From an uncultured bacterium (GTDB lineage Bacteria; Cyanobacteriota; Vampirovibrionia; Gastranaerophilales; Gastranaerophilaceae): DNA of 50,955 bases. Below are positions 1-7,479 of this stretch, one piece after another. The notes beneath the pieces are model-generated. The model made no database searches and was not told the DNA's origin. It saw only the letters and a program-made list of their open reading frames with translations. Within the stretch, counting starts at the first letter, position 1, and every line of letters begins with the position of its first letter. Where the stretch lies: positions 1 to 50,955 of the forward strand of contig CADBXV010000003.1 of the NCBI GenBank assembly GCA_902798645.1, written 5' to 3'. The position numbers were made by a program, and so were the translations under genes.

Positions 1-32
1 TTTTTGCACCATTTTGCACATAATTGCACACA

Positions 33-65
33 AAAGTTATTGTTGGGCAAGTATGCCCAACCTAC
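33..65 (-). repeat. REP-like GTAG palindrome, copy 1
   Basis: Read on the minus strand it starts GTAGG, followed by a hairpin with arms TTGGGC/GCCCAA and the tail AACAATAACTTT. All but one of its 33 bases match the copy at 1768-1800, which lies in the opposite orientation, so the two copies bracket the first two genes. The GTAG foot next to a hairpin is the known recognition feature of REP elements processed by RAYT transposases. Confidence 0.85.
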
Positions 66-431
66 AAACTTTTTACCTATAGTTTAACAGGACATTTGGT
101 CGGAAGGGGGAAATAAATTAAATCGGCGAAAGTGTTAAATTTAGTAAATCTTAGCGTTTTTTGAGGTCGGAAAATAAATTTCAAACTACCTCAAAAGTCC
201 GTCAAAAGTCCTAAAAATTCCAATTTTGAAAATTGGAAGAGGTAAATATTAGGCTTAAATTTAGGTAAAACCTAAATTATACATAATAACAAAATAGGTA
301 ATTTGAATTATTTTATTCTATTTTTGTTGGGTTTAAACCAAGTTTTTAAAGATTTGTAAATGTATATTTTTAGTATTATTACTTGATTTTAACGATTTTT
401 GCCAAATTTTCTGCCGGCTCTAAAGCAATTT

Positions 432-459
432 TTGAAAAGAAAAACACTTTGTATATATA
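432..459 (+). promoter_or_regulatory. Promoter of the metalloprotease gene
   Basis: TTGAAA (432-437), a 16-base spacer, then TATATA (454-459). The bases before the -10 box (CACTTTGTATATATAG) resemble the promoter cores at 23843 and 38647. A possible ribosome binding site (AAGGGGA) follows 9-10 bases before ATG 490. Confidence 0.55.
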
Positions 460-489
460 GGACTATTCAGTTAAGGGGATGTAACAAAA

Positions 490-1218
490 ATGTCACTTTC
501 GGCAGATAATAATACAGAAAAAGGGATATTATTTGGCACAATTTGCGGAGCAACATTGGGTCAATATGCGCTGGGAAAAACAGTTTCCGTATTTATGAAA
601 ACTAATGACAAAGATGTTTCAAAAATTAAAAGTGCTGTAGAAAATATTTTAAAAGAAACAAAATTAAGCCAAAAAGGTGTATATATAGATGATCTTTCAG
701 AAATAAAAAAAACAACGTGTGACAAGTGGCCTGAAAAATTTGTGAAGGGTAAATGTGCTGCCTTTGCTCCATTTGAAAATTCAATTGGTATTAATATGAA
801 AAAAATACCGCTAGCTGTTTTTCATGAAATAGGTCATGCACATAATTTTAATAACAGAATTTTAAATCGTATTAAAATATTAGACCCTATTCTTACAGGA
901 GTTTCAATTGTAGCAGCCGCATTTCCTCTGTTTTTTAATAAAACACCAGATTGGGAAAAAGAAAATCGTAATTTTGCAGAAAAAATAAAAGACGGAATCT
1001 ATGAAAACGCACCAATTATTGCTGCTCTTGCGTACGCACCAAGTGTGTATGAAGAAGGTATAGCATCAATTAAAGCCAGTCGATTTGCAAAACCCGCACT
1101 TAAACCAATTTTGTATAACAAAATGATAAAGGGTAATATTTTAGCTTTTTCAACATATGTTCTGGGTTTAATATCAACCACTACTGCTGCAATATTTGCA
1201 CAAAAAGTAAATGAATAA
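490..1218 (+). CDS. Membrane-associated HExxH zinc metalloprotease, unassigned family
   Basis: A 242-residue protein with the zinc metalloprotease motif HEIGH at about residues 112-116. Two hydrophobic stretches follow (about 134-152 and 216-236), with EEGIASIKASRFA near 190-202. That layout (HExxH, membrane segments, a later Glu and a conserved ASxxA) recalls the M48 and YugP-like membrane peptidases, in which the later Glu is the third zinc ligand. A glycine-rich hydrophobic segment lies near residues 13-28. The start has a promoter and an AAGGGG site upstream. The substrate cannot be told. The gene is monocistronic and lies between two inverted REP-like palindromes. Family assignment is inference from motif spacing. 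Confidence 0.65.
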   Translation: MSLSADNNTEKGILFGTICGATLGQYALGKTVSVFMKTNDKDVSKIKSAVENILKETKLSQKGVYIDDLSEIKKTTCDKWPEKFVKGKCAAFAPFENSIGINMKKIPLAVFHEIGHAHNFNNRILNRIKILDPILTGVSIVAAAFPLFFNKTPDWEKENRNFAEKIKDGIYENAPIIAALAYAPSVYEEGIASIKASRFAKPALKPILYNKMIKGNILAFSTYVLGLISTTTAAIFAQKVNE

Positions 1219-1259
1219 AATATACATTAGTCTATAGGTGCAATTTTACTTGGTATCGC

Positions 1260-1279
1260 GGGGTTAAAACATAACCTAC
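1260..1279 (-). repeat. Degenerate GTAG palindrome
   Basis: On the minus strand, GTAG is followed by a short hairpin with arms GGTTA/TAACC. It has the same architecture as the copies at 33, 1768 and 47734 but a different stem. With only five pairs, it could be chance. Confidence 0.45.
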
Positions 1280-1299
1280 AGTTTTACATTTTCAGTTGT

Positions 1300-1608
1300 T
1301 TACTTTATAATGCCGCCTTTTGCATAGTTTGTATATGCCATAGATGAATTGTTTCTCAAAGAATCATTTACTTCTTTAAGAGCTTGTTCCCATATGAATG
1401 TTTTGCTTTCAGTATCTGTCATGCTTCCGGCTTTTTCCATTGTTATAGCATATTTTGCTGGATCTTTTTCAAGGAGTTCTTTTTTTACACTTTCCAATGC
1501 GGCTTTTTCATTTTCAACTTTATATAGGGTTTTACCTAGTACGGCGCAAGCGAAAAGGGTTCCCATAGCAAGAACAGCAGTAGTAAAATTCTCATTATTT
1601 AGTTTCAT
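1300..1608 (-). CDS. Small single-pass membrane protein, unknown function
   Basis: I place the start at ATG 1608 because GAAAGGAA sits eight bases upstream; a longer reading from 1650 has no ribosome site. The protein of about 102 residues begins MKLNNENF, has one hydrophobic segment (TTAVLAMGTLFACAVLGKTL, about 8-27), then a charged, mostly helical tail with many Lys and Glu. The size and N-terminal anchor resemble the small protein at 39630-39860, though I see no clear sequence relation. No family recognised. Confidence 0.6.
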   Translation of the reverse strand: MKLNNENFTTAVLAMGTLFACAVLGKTLYKVENEKAALESVKKELLEKDPAKYAITMEKAGSMTDTESKTFIWEQALKEVNDSLRNNSSMAYTNYAKGGIIK

Positions 1609-1767
1609 AAATATTCCTTTCTCTGCAATTGCAGACTTTTGATTACACACTTTTTGTTACTTCATGCAAGTTCACTGAATTTTCAAAATTGCCTGATTTT
1701 TGAAAACAATTTACAAAAGTTTACAAAGCACATTGAAAAACCCTAAAAATCTTGTATAATATAGTCG

Positions 1768-1800
1768 GTAGGTTGGGCATACCTGCCCAACAATAACTTT
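1768..1800 (+). repeat. REP-like GTAG palindrome, copy 2
   Basis: GTAGG head, hairpin arms TTGGGC/GCCCAA, tail AACAATAACTTT. It lies 16 bases before the start of the decayed transposase gene and is inverted relative to the copy at 33-65. Confidence 0.88.
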
Positions 1801-1804
1801 ATGA

Positions 1805-1810
1805 TATTAT
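1805..1810 (+). promoter_or_regulatory. -10 box TATTAT six bases before the RAYT ATG
   Basis: TATTAT is followed by six bases and then ATG 1817, with no Shine-Dalgarno site. Transcription would start at or beside the A of the start codon. The same spacing occurs at five other genes here. Confidence 0.5.
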
Positions 1811-1816
1811 AATGCT

Positions 1817-2367
1817 ATGAATTATCATAGAGTTTATATTCCAAACAGTTTTGTTCACATAATCATCGCAAGTTATGAAAGAAAGCATATTTTATTGATA
1901 ACATTGAAATTTTAAGGACAGCATTTAAAAATACAATGCAAAATTATAAATTTGAAATTGTTGCAATTTGTGTTTTACCTGACCACATACATTTAATACT
2001 AAATCCTGAAAATATTAAAGAATATTCAAAAATAATATCATCTGTTAAACATAGTTTTTCTCATGATGTTGGGCAAGTATGCCCAACCTACCTTTGTTCA
2101 CAAGATGACTTGAAAATAGGATATAAGAATAAAAGAGAAAAGGGGTTATTTCAAAGACGATTTTATGAACACACGATATTAAATCAATCCGAACTGAACA
2201 ATCATATAAATTATATTCACTATAATCCTGTCAAACACGGATATGTAAAATGTGTAAAAGATTGGGAATATTCTTCTTTCCATAAATTTGTTGAGGATAA
2301 ATTTTATGATAAAAATTGGGGAAATCCAAATGATATAGAAAATATCAAAAATTTAGATTTTGAATAA
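1817..2367 (+). pseudogene. REP-associated tyrosine transposase (RAYT), frameshifted
   Basis: Translation from ATG 1817 gives MNYHRVYIPNSFVHII, the usual RAYT N-terminus, but runs to a stop at 1913. The family sequence continues in the next frame from about 1897 (DNIEILRTAF), then VLPDHIHLI (the HUH nuclease motif) and NPVKHGY...DWEYSSF, the RAYT C-terminal signature. A one-base loss near 1895-1897 explains the break. An ATG at 1936 could still give a 143-residue product lacking the N-terminal part of the fold. The codons for VGQVCPTY come from a REP-like palindrome at 2067-2091 sitting inside the gene. RAYTs are Y1 single-strand nucleases of the IS200 superfamily that act on REP hairpins. 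Identification is strong; loss of activity is inferred. Confidence 0.85.
2067..2091 (-). repeat. REP-like GTAG palindrome inside the RAYT gene, copy 3
   Basis: These 25 bases are identical to positions 41-65. They lie in the transposase reading frame and keep it open, adding about eight codons between HDV and YLCS. It is not clear whether they were inserted or are where the family originated. Confidence 0.88.
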
Positions 2368-2387
2368 TTCTCAAAATCTCTATCTTG

Positions 2388-2482
2388 GATTTGCTCCACG
2401 CTCGGAAAGTTTCGCAATTAAACCTCTGGTTCAAGTTTGCTCAATTTCCTCGCTATCCGGACTCGCGTCCGTCCGCAAATCC
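2388..2482. repeat. GC-richer structured intergenic element
   Basis: The ends are an eight-base inverted repeat, GGATTTGC and GCAAATCC. Inside are a short hairpin (CGGAC-TCGC-GTCCG, about 2458-2471) and sequence much richer in G+C than the flanks. It lies between the 3' ends of the RAYT remnant and the HAD fusion gene. It could be another dispersed repeat or a transcript-end structure. There is no T tract, so I do not call it a terminator. Confidence 0.4.
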
Positions 2483-2508
2483 GCTGTTCTTTCTTCTCAA
2501 ACCGACTG

Positions 2509-4296
2509 TTATTTTACAGCATCTGTTGTTAAGAACAAATGTTTTCCTCCGGTGCGCAAATTCACTATATCAATTATTTGTTTTGCAATTTTTGCGTAAA
2601 CTCTTCTTGTAAAATGGTTTATGCATTCTGTATAATCATCATCAGATTCAATCAAATCCGTAATTTCTACTATATCAATATTATTATATTGTTTTGCAAA
2701 TTCCCGTATATGTTTGTTTAAAATAATATGTTGTTCACATACGCCTTCGTATCCGTTAAGCATTTTTGCAGTATCTATTTCGCTTCCGAGAATTAGAATT
2801 AAGCAGGTCTCTGATTTTAAATGTTCTCTTATGTATTTTAAGTTCTTTATAATAAGTTCAACTGGCGGATTCCCTGCAAATTTATACTCTTTGCTAAATT
2901 CTTTAAGAATCTGTCTATTCTGCTCCTTAAATTTGTCCGGAATCTCAGAAAGTGCTTTATCCCAATTTCTTTCATTTGTTACATCACAATTAGTAAATCC
3001 GTATTCAGCATACTGTCCGTTTTCTTTGTTTATGTATATTCCTCTGAAAGATGCCTGAAGTAAGCTTAATACGACTATATTGTATTTTGGGTTAAAAAAT
3101 TCTGTTTTAAATTCATCGGGATGCGGATTTGGAAACTTTAGCGATAATTTTTCAAGTTCTTCTTTTGAAAGTCTGTTTGTTTGTTCTATAAATGCCGGAT
3201 GTGTATGAGAAGATATATATAACAGTTGTTTGTTCCAATAAGGAAATTCTGTATCAATATTGCAATCTCCGTCAATGTAATTTATTGTTGAATACAAATC
3301 ACAAGCGCCTTTAAAAAGTATATTTAGTCCCGAATGATTAGTGTTTTTTTCTTCTTTTTGTTTAACTTCCAGATTATCGACTTTCTCAATCCAATTAACA
3401 AATGAATTTATATCAGATGCAACAGGCGGTACAATTTGAAGTTTAGGAGCATTTAAGTATTTATAGACATACTGTTCTATACCCATATTCATTATTCTGC
3501 AAGAGAAAAGAAAGTGATCAAGCGAGTTAGTATCTTTATTAAGAACATAAAATCCGCAAATTCCGTAATTCCCATATTTATCTTCTGCTATTATATATGC
3601 GGATTCATACTTTGTTGGGTTTGAAAATATATTCTCCAGAACCGCCTTATCAATCCTATTTTTTGTAAAATTAAGCTGATTAGTTCTTAAAATTAGTCTT
3701 TGTATTCTTTCTGTATTTTCCGCACAATCATGCTTTATACAAATTTTAATATTACTATTTCGAAGAAAATCTTCATTTGAGGAATTTGATATAATTTTAT
3801 CCCTGTTTTTAGCTTCAAGAATTTTGTATTGTCTTAGTCTTGTGTGTTCAAAATCGTATTCATTAACCAAATAGAGTTCTTTTTCTATGTTTTTTATTTG
3901 ATTAGGTGTAGCTGACATAATTTTGGGACAATAGTATTTAATTTCTTTTATGTTTGTTTCATTATCATCAATAACGATTACGTTTTCTTCTCTTAGCTGC
4001 ATTGAATCAATAATGCTTTTGACTCTTTGTCCTTTAGAAGCCCAGCTAATGGATGGGAATACAAACAACTGCCAATGCTTAATGTAACCGTGTGTAATAA
4101 ATTCAGCTTTTACGTTCAACGGATCGTTTTTAGAACATATAGAGTTCATGATTCCTCTGGTTGTAAGTTCTTCAATTAAGCGTAAATTGTCGTCAATAAA
4201 ACTTACACCGCCTTCCGACAGTGTTCCGTTCCAAAAAGTGTCATCCAAATCCCAAATTATTAATTTTGTTTTTGTAATATCAAAGTCTTTAAACAT
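2509..4296 (-). CDS. FkbH-like HAD phosphatase fused to GNAT-like and SGNH-like domains
   Basis: A 595-residue protein. Residues 1-150 form a HAD-superfamily IIIC domain: WDLDDTFWNGTL carries the DxDxT nucleophile motif, and VIVIDDNETNIKEI carries the acidic metal-binding motif. About 165-310 is typical of the acyltransferase-like (GNAT) part of FkbH proteins (QRLILRTNQLNFTKNR). About 325-590 looks like an SGNH/GDSL-like domain, which I see less clearly. FkbH proteins load glyceryl units on acyl carriers in polyketide pathways, but HAD-IIIC fusions also occur in surface-polysaccharide loci. No carrier protein, polyketide synthase or sugar genes lie nearby, so the substrate is open. It lies 51 bases downstream of the SMR exporter gene on the same strand. 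Confidence 0.75.
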   Translation of the reverse strand: MFKDFDITKTKLIIWDLDDTFWNGTLSEGGVSFIDDNLRLIEELTTRGIMNSICSKNDPLNVKAEFITHGYIKHWQLFVFPSISWASKGQRVKSIIDSMQLREENVIVIDDNETNIKEIKYYCPKIMSATPNQIKNIEKELYLVNEYDFEHTRLRQYKILEAKNRDKIISNSSNEDFLRNSNIKICIKHDCAENTERIQRLILRTNQLNFTKNRIDKAVLENIFSNPTKYESAYIIAEDKYGNYGICGFYVLNKDTNSLDHFLFSCRIMNMGIEQYVYKYLNAPKLQIVPPVASDINSFVNWIEKVDNLEVKQKEEKNTNHSGLNILFKGACDLYSTINYIDGDCNIDTEFPYWNKQLLYISSHTHPAFIEQTNRLSKEELEKLSLKFPNPHPDEFKTEFFNPKYNIVVLSLLQASFRGIYINKENGQYAEYGFTNCDVTNERNWDKALSEIPDKFKEQNRQILKEFSKEYKFAGNPPVELIIKNLKYIREHLKSETCLILILGSEIDTAKMLNGYEGVCEQHIILNKHIREFAKQYNNIDIVEITDLIESDDDYTECINHFTRRVYAKIAKQIIDIVNLRTGGKHLFLTTDAVK

Positions 4297-4347
4297 CTCT
4301 ATTAATTAGAGTATCACTTTGTTTTAATCAGAGCAAGTTTGTAAATA

Positions 4348-4665
4348 TCAGCTGCCTGCTTTTAAACATGCAATACCTGCAATGATTAACAAAATTCCCA
4401 AAATTCTCATAAGGCTTAATGCATCATTGAAAAATAAAACCCCAATTAAAAATGTACAAGATGCGCCAATTCCGGTCCAAATAGCATAGGCAGTCCCAAT
4501 AGGAATTCCTTTTTGAGCAAAGTACAAAAAAATTCCGCTCAATGCCATTGCAATTATTGCAAATATTATCCATAAAATCTTATAATTGCTGAATGTTGCT
4601 ATTTTTAATCCAAACGGCCAACCGACTTCAAATATTGATGCTAATAATAAATAAAACCAACTCAT
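4348..4665 (-). CDS. SMR-family exporter, Gdx/SugE-like
   Basis: 105 residues with four hydrophobic segments, the standard length for small multidrug resistance proteins. The essential Glu is at position 13 in the first segment (SIFEVGWPFGLK), and GTAYAIWTGIGA in the third is the SMR signature. Trp and Gly around Glu13 point to the Gdx/SugE branch (proton-coupled guanidinium export) rather than EmrE, but a quaternary-ammonium exporter is possible. I found no guanidine riboswitch in the short space upstream. The start codon has no clear ribosome site. Confidence 0.82.
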   Translation of the reverse strand: MSWFYLLLASIFEVGWPFGLKIATFSNYKILWIIFAIIAMALSGIFLYFAQKGIPIGTAYAIWTGIGASCTFLIGVLFFNDALSLMRILGILLIIAGIACLKAGS

Positions 4666-4740
4666 ATAAAATCAACATAATACAAAAATTTATGGAAATC
4701 AAAACTTGACTAAAATTATATAATATTTAATACTAGTAAT

Positions 4741-5454
4741 ATGGAAATTTCTGCAATAAAATCAATAGATTCAATTAATTTATCCACTGTAAGAGAAGTT
4801 CTTACTTCAAATAAAATTTCTCAAAGTCAAAAAAATGATTTTATAAGACAGTATAAAACACAAATTCAACATGTTCTGGATGTAAAACTTACAGGAACAG
4901 AATTTAAAATAATAATGAAAAACCGCCCTTTGCAGAAATTTAAACCGATAAAAAATTCATTTACAAAACGTGGAGATAAAATATTCTTGGCAAATGTTTT
5001 GGGTATTGAGCCTGCCGAACTAGACGATTATATATCAAATGTTGAAGATGCTCTGAAAGATGTTGGAGAATTGAGTTTCTTACCTAAAGATAAACTGGAT
5101 GCTATTAAAACATACGTGTATAGACATGGATCAAAAGATGGTGTAGAAGTTTTTTTAGACTATGAATTAAGAACCTCAAAAGATATTCTTAAAACTTTGT
5201 ATAGGACTCTAAGTTATCATACAAGCGGGATGGCAGACTATTTTTTAAGACCTATACACAGAATGTCAAATCTCACTATGGTAAAGCTATATAATGTAAT
5301 AGATAAAAATATTTTAAGTGCAAGAAATACAAATTCTATTACAGAAGAACAAGCCAATGAGACTGCAAGATGGGCTCTTATTCAAATTTATAAAATACAA
5401 AATAACTCAAAACTTATAAATGCCGTAAAAACATATAAAGTATTAAATCAATAA
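4741..5454 (+). CDS. Hypothetical soluble helical protein
   Basis: 237 residues, basic, mostly helical by composition, with no signal peptide, membrane segment or motif that I recognise. Residues 60-80 are strongly basic (KNRPLQKFKPIKNSFTKRG). Upstream are TTGACT (4706-4711), a 16-base spacer and TAATAC (4728-4733), seven bases before the ATG with no ribosome site, so translation may be leaderless. It is convergent with the deaminase gene and ends one base from it. Probably lineage-specific. Confidence 0.6.
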   Translation: MEISAIKSIDSINLSTVREVLTSNKISQSQKNDFIRQYKTQIQHVLDVKLTGTEFKIIMKNRPLQKFKPIKNSFTKRGDKIFLANVLGIEPAELDDYISNVEDALKDVGELSFLPKDKLDAIKTYVYRHGSKDGVEVFLDYELRTSKDILKTLYRTLSYHTSGMADYFLRPIHRMSNLTMVKLYNVIDKNILSARNTNSITEEQANETARWALIQIYKIQNNSKLINAVKTYKVLNQ

Positions 5455-6003
5455 TTATCTTGAGGGCTTGTATACTTTGTTTCCATTCTTTATGTATTCC
5501 TGCATAGCTTTTTCCCCGGCTTCAGGTGCAATATTTCCGTATACAGTGATACCTCTTTTCTTAAACTCGTTGAGCCAATCAGGTTTAAATCCTTCATCAA
5601 ATCCTGTAATTTTTTCAACAGTTTTGGATGGAATTCCGTAATATACATTTTTGATTCCTGACCAAAGAATTCCTCCGATGCACATCATGCAAGGCTCTGC
5701 AGTTATATATAGGCTCAAATTAAAAGAAGAAAGGTCATATGTGTTGTATAATCTTTCTACTTCTTTTATTGCGTTCATTTCTGCATGATTATGTGAACAG
5801 GTTTCATTTATAACTGAATTTGATGCTTTTGCTACCAATTTATCGTTTTCATCATATATAGCAGCAACAAAAGGACCTGCTCCTTCTGCAATAAAATCTC
5901 TCATCTCCGCCTGCAAATCAGCAATTATTTTTTCCGCTTTTTTTATTTTAGCGATATCGATTATTTCATTTGATATAATGTCTTTGTAAGTTGGTGACGT
6001 CAT
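5455..6003 (-). CDS. Nucleoside deaminase, guanine-deaminase-like
   Basis: 182 residues of the cytidine/deoxycytidylate deaminase fold. HAEMNAI supplies the first zinc ligand and the catalytic Glu; PCMMCIGGILWSGI supplies the two Cys ligands. GFDEGF and the C-terminal GNKVYKP resemble the Bacillus guanine deaminase branch (guanine to xanthine), although the N-terminus (about 35 residues before the core) is unusual. The tRNA adenosine deaminase TadA is less likely given the tail. It lies just downstream of tRNA-Arg on the same strand, with 35 bases between. Confidence 0.72.
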   Translation of the reverse strand: MTSPTYKDIISNEIIDIAKIKKAEKIIADLQAEMRDFIAEGAGPFVAAIYDENDKLVAKASNSVINETCSHNHAEMNAIKEVERLYNTYDLSSFNLSLYITAEPCMMCIGGILWSGIKNVYYGIPSKTVEKITGFDEGFKPDWLNEFKKRGITVYGNIAPEAGEKAMQEYIKNGNKVYKPSR

Positions 6004-6038
6004 TTTGAAAAATTCCGATATAAATAATTACAAAAAAA

Positions 6039-6112
6039 TACGCCCGGCGCGATTCGAACGCGCGACCCTCTGCTTAGAAGGCAGATGCTCTATCCAGCTG
6101 AGCTACGGACGC
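6039..6112 (-). tRNA. tRNA-Arg (anticodon TCT)
   Basis: Full cloverleaf on the minus strand: acceptor stem GCGTCCG paired with CGGGCGT (first pair G-U), D arm GCTC/GAGC, anticodon stem TCTGC/GCAGA with loop CTTCTAA, T stem GCGCG/CGCGC with loop TTCGAAT, discriminator A. Anticodon TCT reads AGA. CCA is not encoded. Confidence 0.96.
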
Positions 6113-6195
6113 CTACATAAATAAAATAACACATCAATTTTAAAATGCAAGCAATTATGCGTTATCTCTTATTATTATTCATTAATAATCCGAAC

Positions 6196-7479
6196 TTAAA
6201 TCAATCTTTTTCTAAAATATTCTATCCATTGAATTAAGTCTGTTATTTCATATGGTTTAGGCAGGTATAAGTCGACACCTGAATCCAGTACGGCTAATTT
6301 ATCATGTACTGATGTTGTAACAATTATTTTTGAATTAACAAAATTCGGATTATTTCTTATTTCTTTGCAAAAATCGAGTTCTTCCAAATTATCACCGCTG
6401 TCAATTATTAGAATTGCAGGCTGAGTTGTATTTTCGATATTTAAATTTTCAATAACATCATATCCTTGCAGTTCCAGTGTTGTTCTAAGTAACAATGAAA
6501 GAGCTTCGTCCGGTTCTTTTATATAAATATTGTTAATAATTGAGTTTGATTGTTGAGAATTTTCTCCGGTTAATCTTACTCTGTCTATTATATAATTTGA
6601 ACTGCCAGGAATTTTTGCTAGTTTTTTTAGTGAGTATAAGCGTTCAATAAGTGCATTAACTGAATTGATTTGCTCATAATTTCCAAGCATGCCTCCTGCG
6701 AGAACTGTTACAAAATCTGCTCTCATACCTGCAAGGCGATCGCTTTTTAGCAACATATACCCCCTTCTTGCATCTTGCTCGGAATAAAATTTAGGAGCTA
6801 CCGTATCAAATGCAAAGGTTAAAAATGCCGCAAGTTTTTCGGCTCTGTATGAATGTGTTATTATTATAAAATTTGTATCATTTAACTGTCCGAAAAAATC
6901 ATCAGGTTCAAGTGATGATTTTGTTATTGCAACAAATGTTTGTATTAATTTATCTGAAGCAATATCCGAATATACGCTTTTATAATTTTCAAGATTTTCA
7001 ATTCCGATTAGAAGTACAGCTTGATTTGTTTTTGTATTAAGCATTCTTTTAATGCTTTTTTCTACAATTTTCTTATTAGGTAAAAGAGTTTTTGAATCCA
7101 AATTCAGTTCAATATCTCGTCTTAAATGCGCTTTGATTCTTGTTTTGAATTCTTCAATTTTTACCGGCTCACTCAAAAAATCATCTGCACCACTGTCTAA
7201 AACAAGTATTCTGTCACCCGAGTCCGCTGACTTAGATAGTGCAATAATAATAGGACGAGTATTGAAAGTGAGATTTCTTATTCTTTCACAAAATTCATTT
7301 AAAGGCTCATCTATGCTGTCAGATACTATAATCATGTCCGGCTCTAAGGCTTGAATATCTTTGATTGCATCAGTTATGTTGTTTGATATAGTTACCGAAT
7401 TATCTGTATCTTCGAGATTTTTTTTATATTTAGCGGGAAGTTCTTTTCTTTTATCGATAATTAAGATTTTTGAGAGCAT
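6196..7479 (-). CDS. Response regulator: receiver, degenerate GGDEF-like domain, receiver
   Basis: 427 residues. Receiver 1 (about 1-118) has Ser where the phosphorylated Asp is expected (PDMIIVSDS), so it is probably a pseudo-receiver. The middle (about 130-290) aligns by eye with a diguanylate cyclase fold, but the GGDEF position reads NDTNF, so catalysis is unlikely. Receiver 2 (about 308-427) keeps the Asp (ILIIDSGD), Thr (IVTTS) and Lys (LPKPYE). The layout recalls PleD with the order changed. A strong ribosome site (AGGAGGAGG) precedes ATG 7479. It overlaps the histidine kinase gene by 19 bases, so the two are translationally coupled and probably partners. Confidence 0.75.
   Translation of the reverse strand: MLSKILIIDKRKELPAKYKKNLEDTDNSVTISNNITDAIKDIQALEPDMIIVSDSIDEPLNEFCERIRNLTFNTRPIIIALSKSADSGDRILVLDSGADDFLSEPVKIEEFKTRIKAHLRRDIELNLDSKTLLPNKKIVEKSIKRMLNTKTNQAVLLIGIENLENYKSVYSDIASDKLIQTFVAITKSSLEPDDFFGQLNDTNFIIITHSYRAEKLAAFLTFAFDTVAPKFYSEQDARRGYMLLKSDRLAGMRADFVTVLAGGMLGNYEQINSVNALIERLYSLKKLAKIPGSSNYIIDRVRLTGENSQQSNSIINNIYIKEPDEALSLLLRTTLELQGYDVIENLNIENTTQPAILIIDSGDNLEELDFCKEIRNNPNFVNSKIIVTTSVHDKLAVLDSGVDLYLPKPYEITDLIQWIEYFRKRLI

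Larger units (their letters stand above)
1..489. other. Repeat-rich intergenic region
   Basis: No convincing gene. The first bases (TTTTTGCACC) resemble the right half of the palindrome at 16323, cut by the window edge. A GTAG palindrome lies at 33-65. A 17-base palindrome (CCAATTTT-G-AAAATTGG) lies near 220-236, and a hairpin with arms AATTTAGGT/ACCTAAATT near 258-279. The last 60 bases hold the promoter of the gene at 490. I see no other signal. Confidence 0.6.

Noticed and set aside
2360..2721. Open frames on the plus strand overlapping the end of the HAD fusion gene
   Set aside because: Antisense to a well-supported gene or inside the structured element; no family resemblance.
4666..4740. 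Guanidine riboswitch before the SMR exporter gene
   Set aside because: Only 75 bases lie upstream and none of the conserved ykkC-type motifs are seen.
2509..5454. Secondary-metabolite cluster suggested by the FkbH-like gene
   Set aside because: No acyl carrier, polyketide synthase, peptide synthetase or tailoring genes lie on either side.
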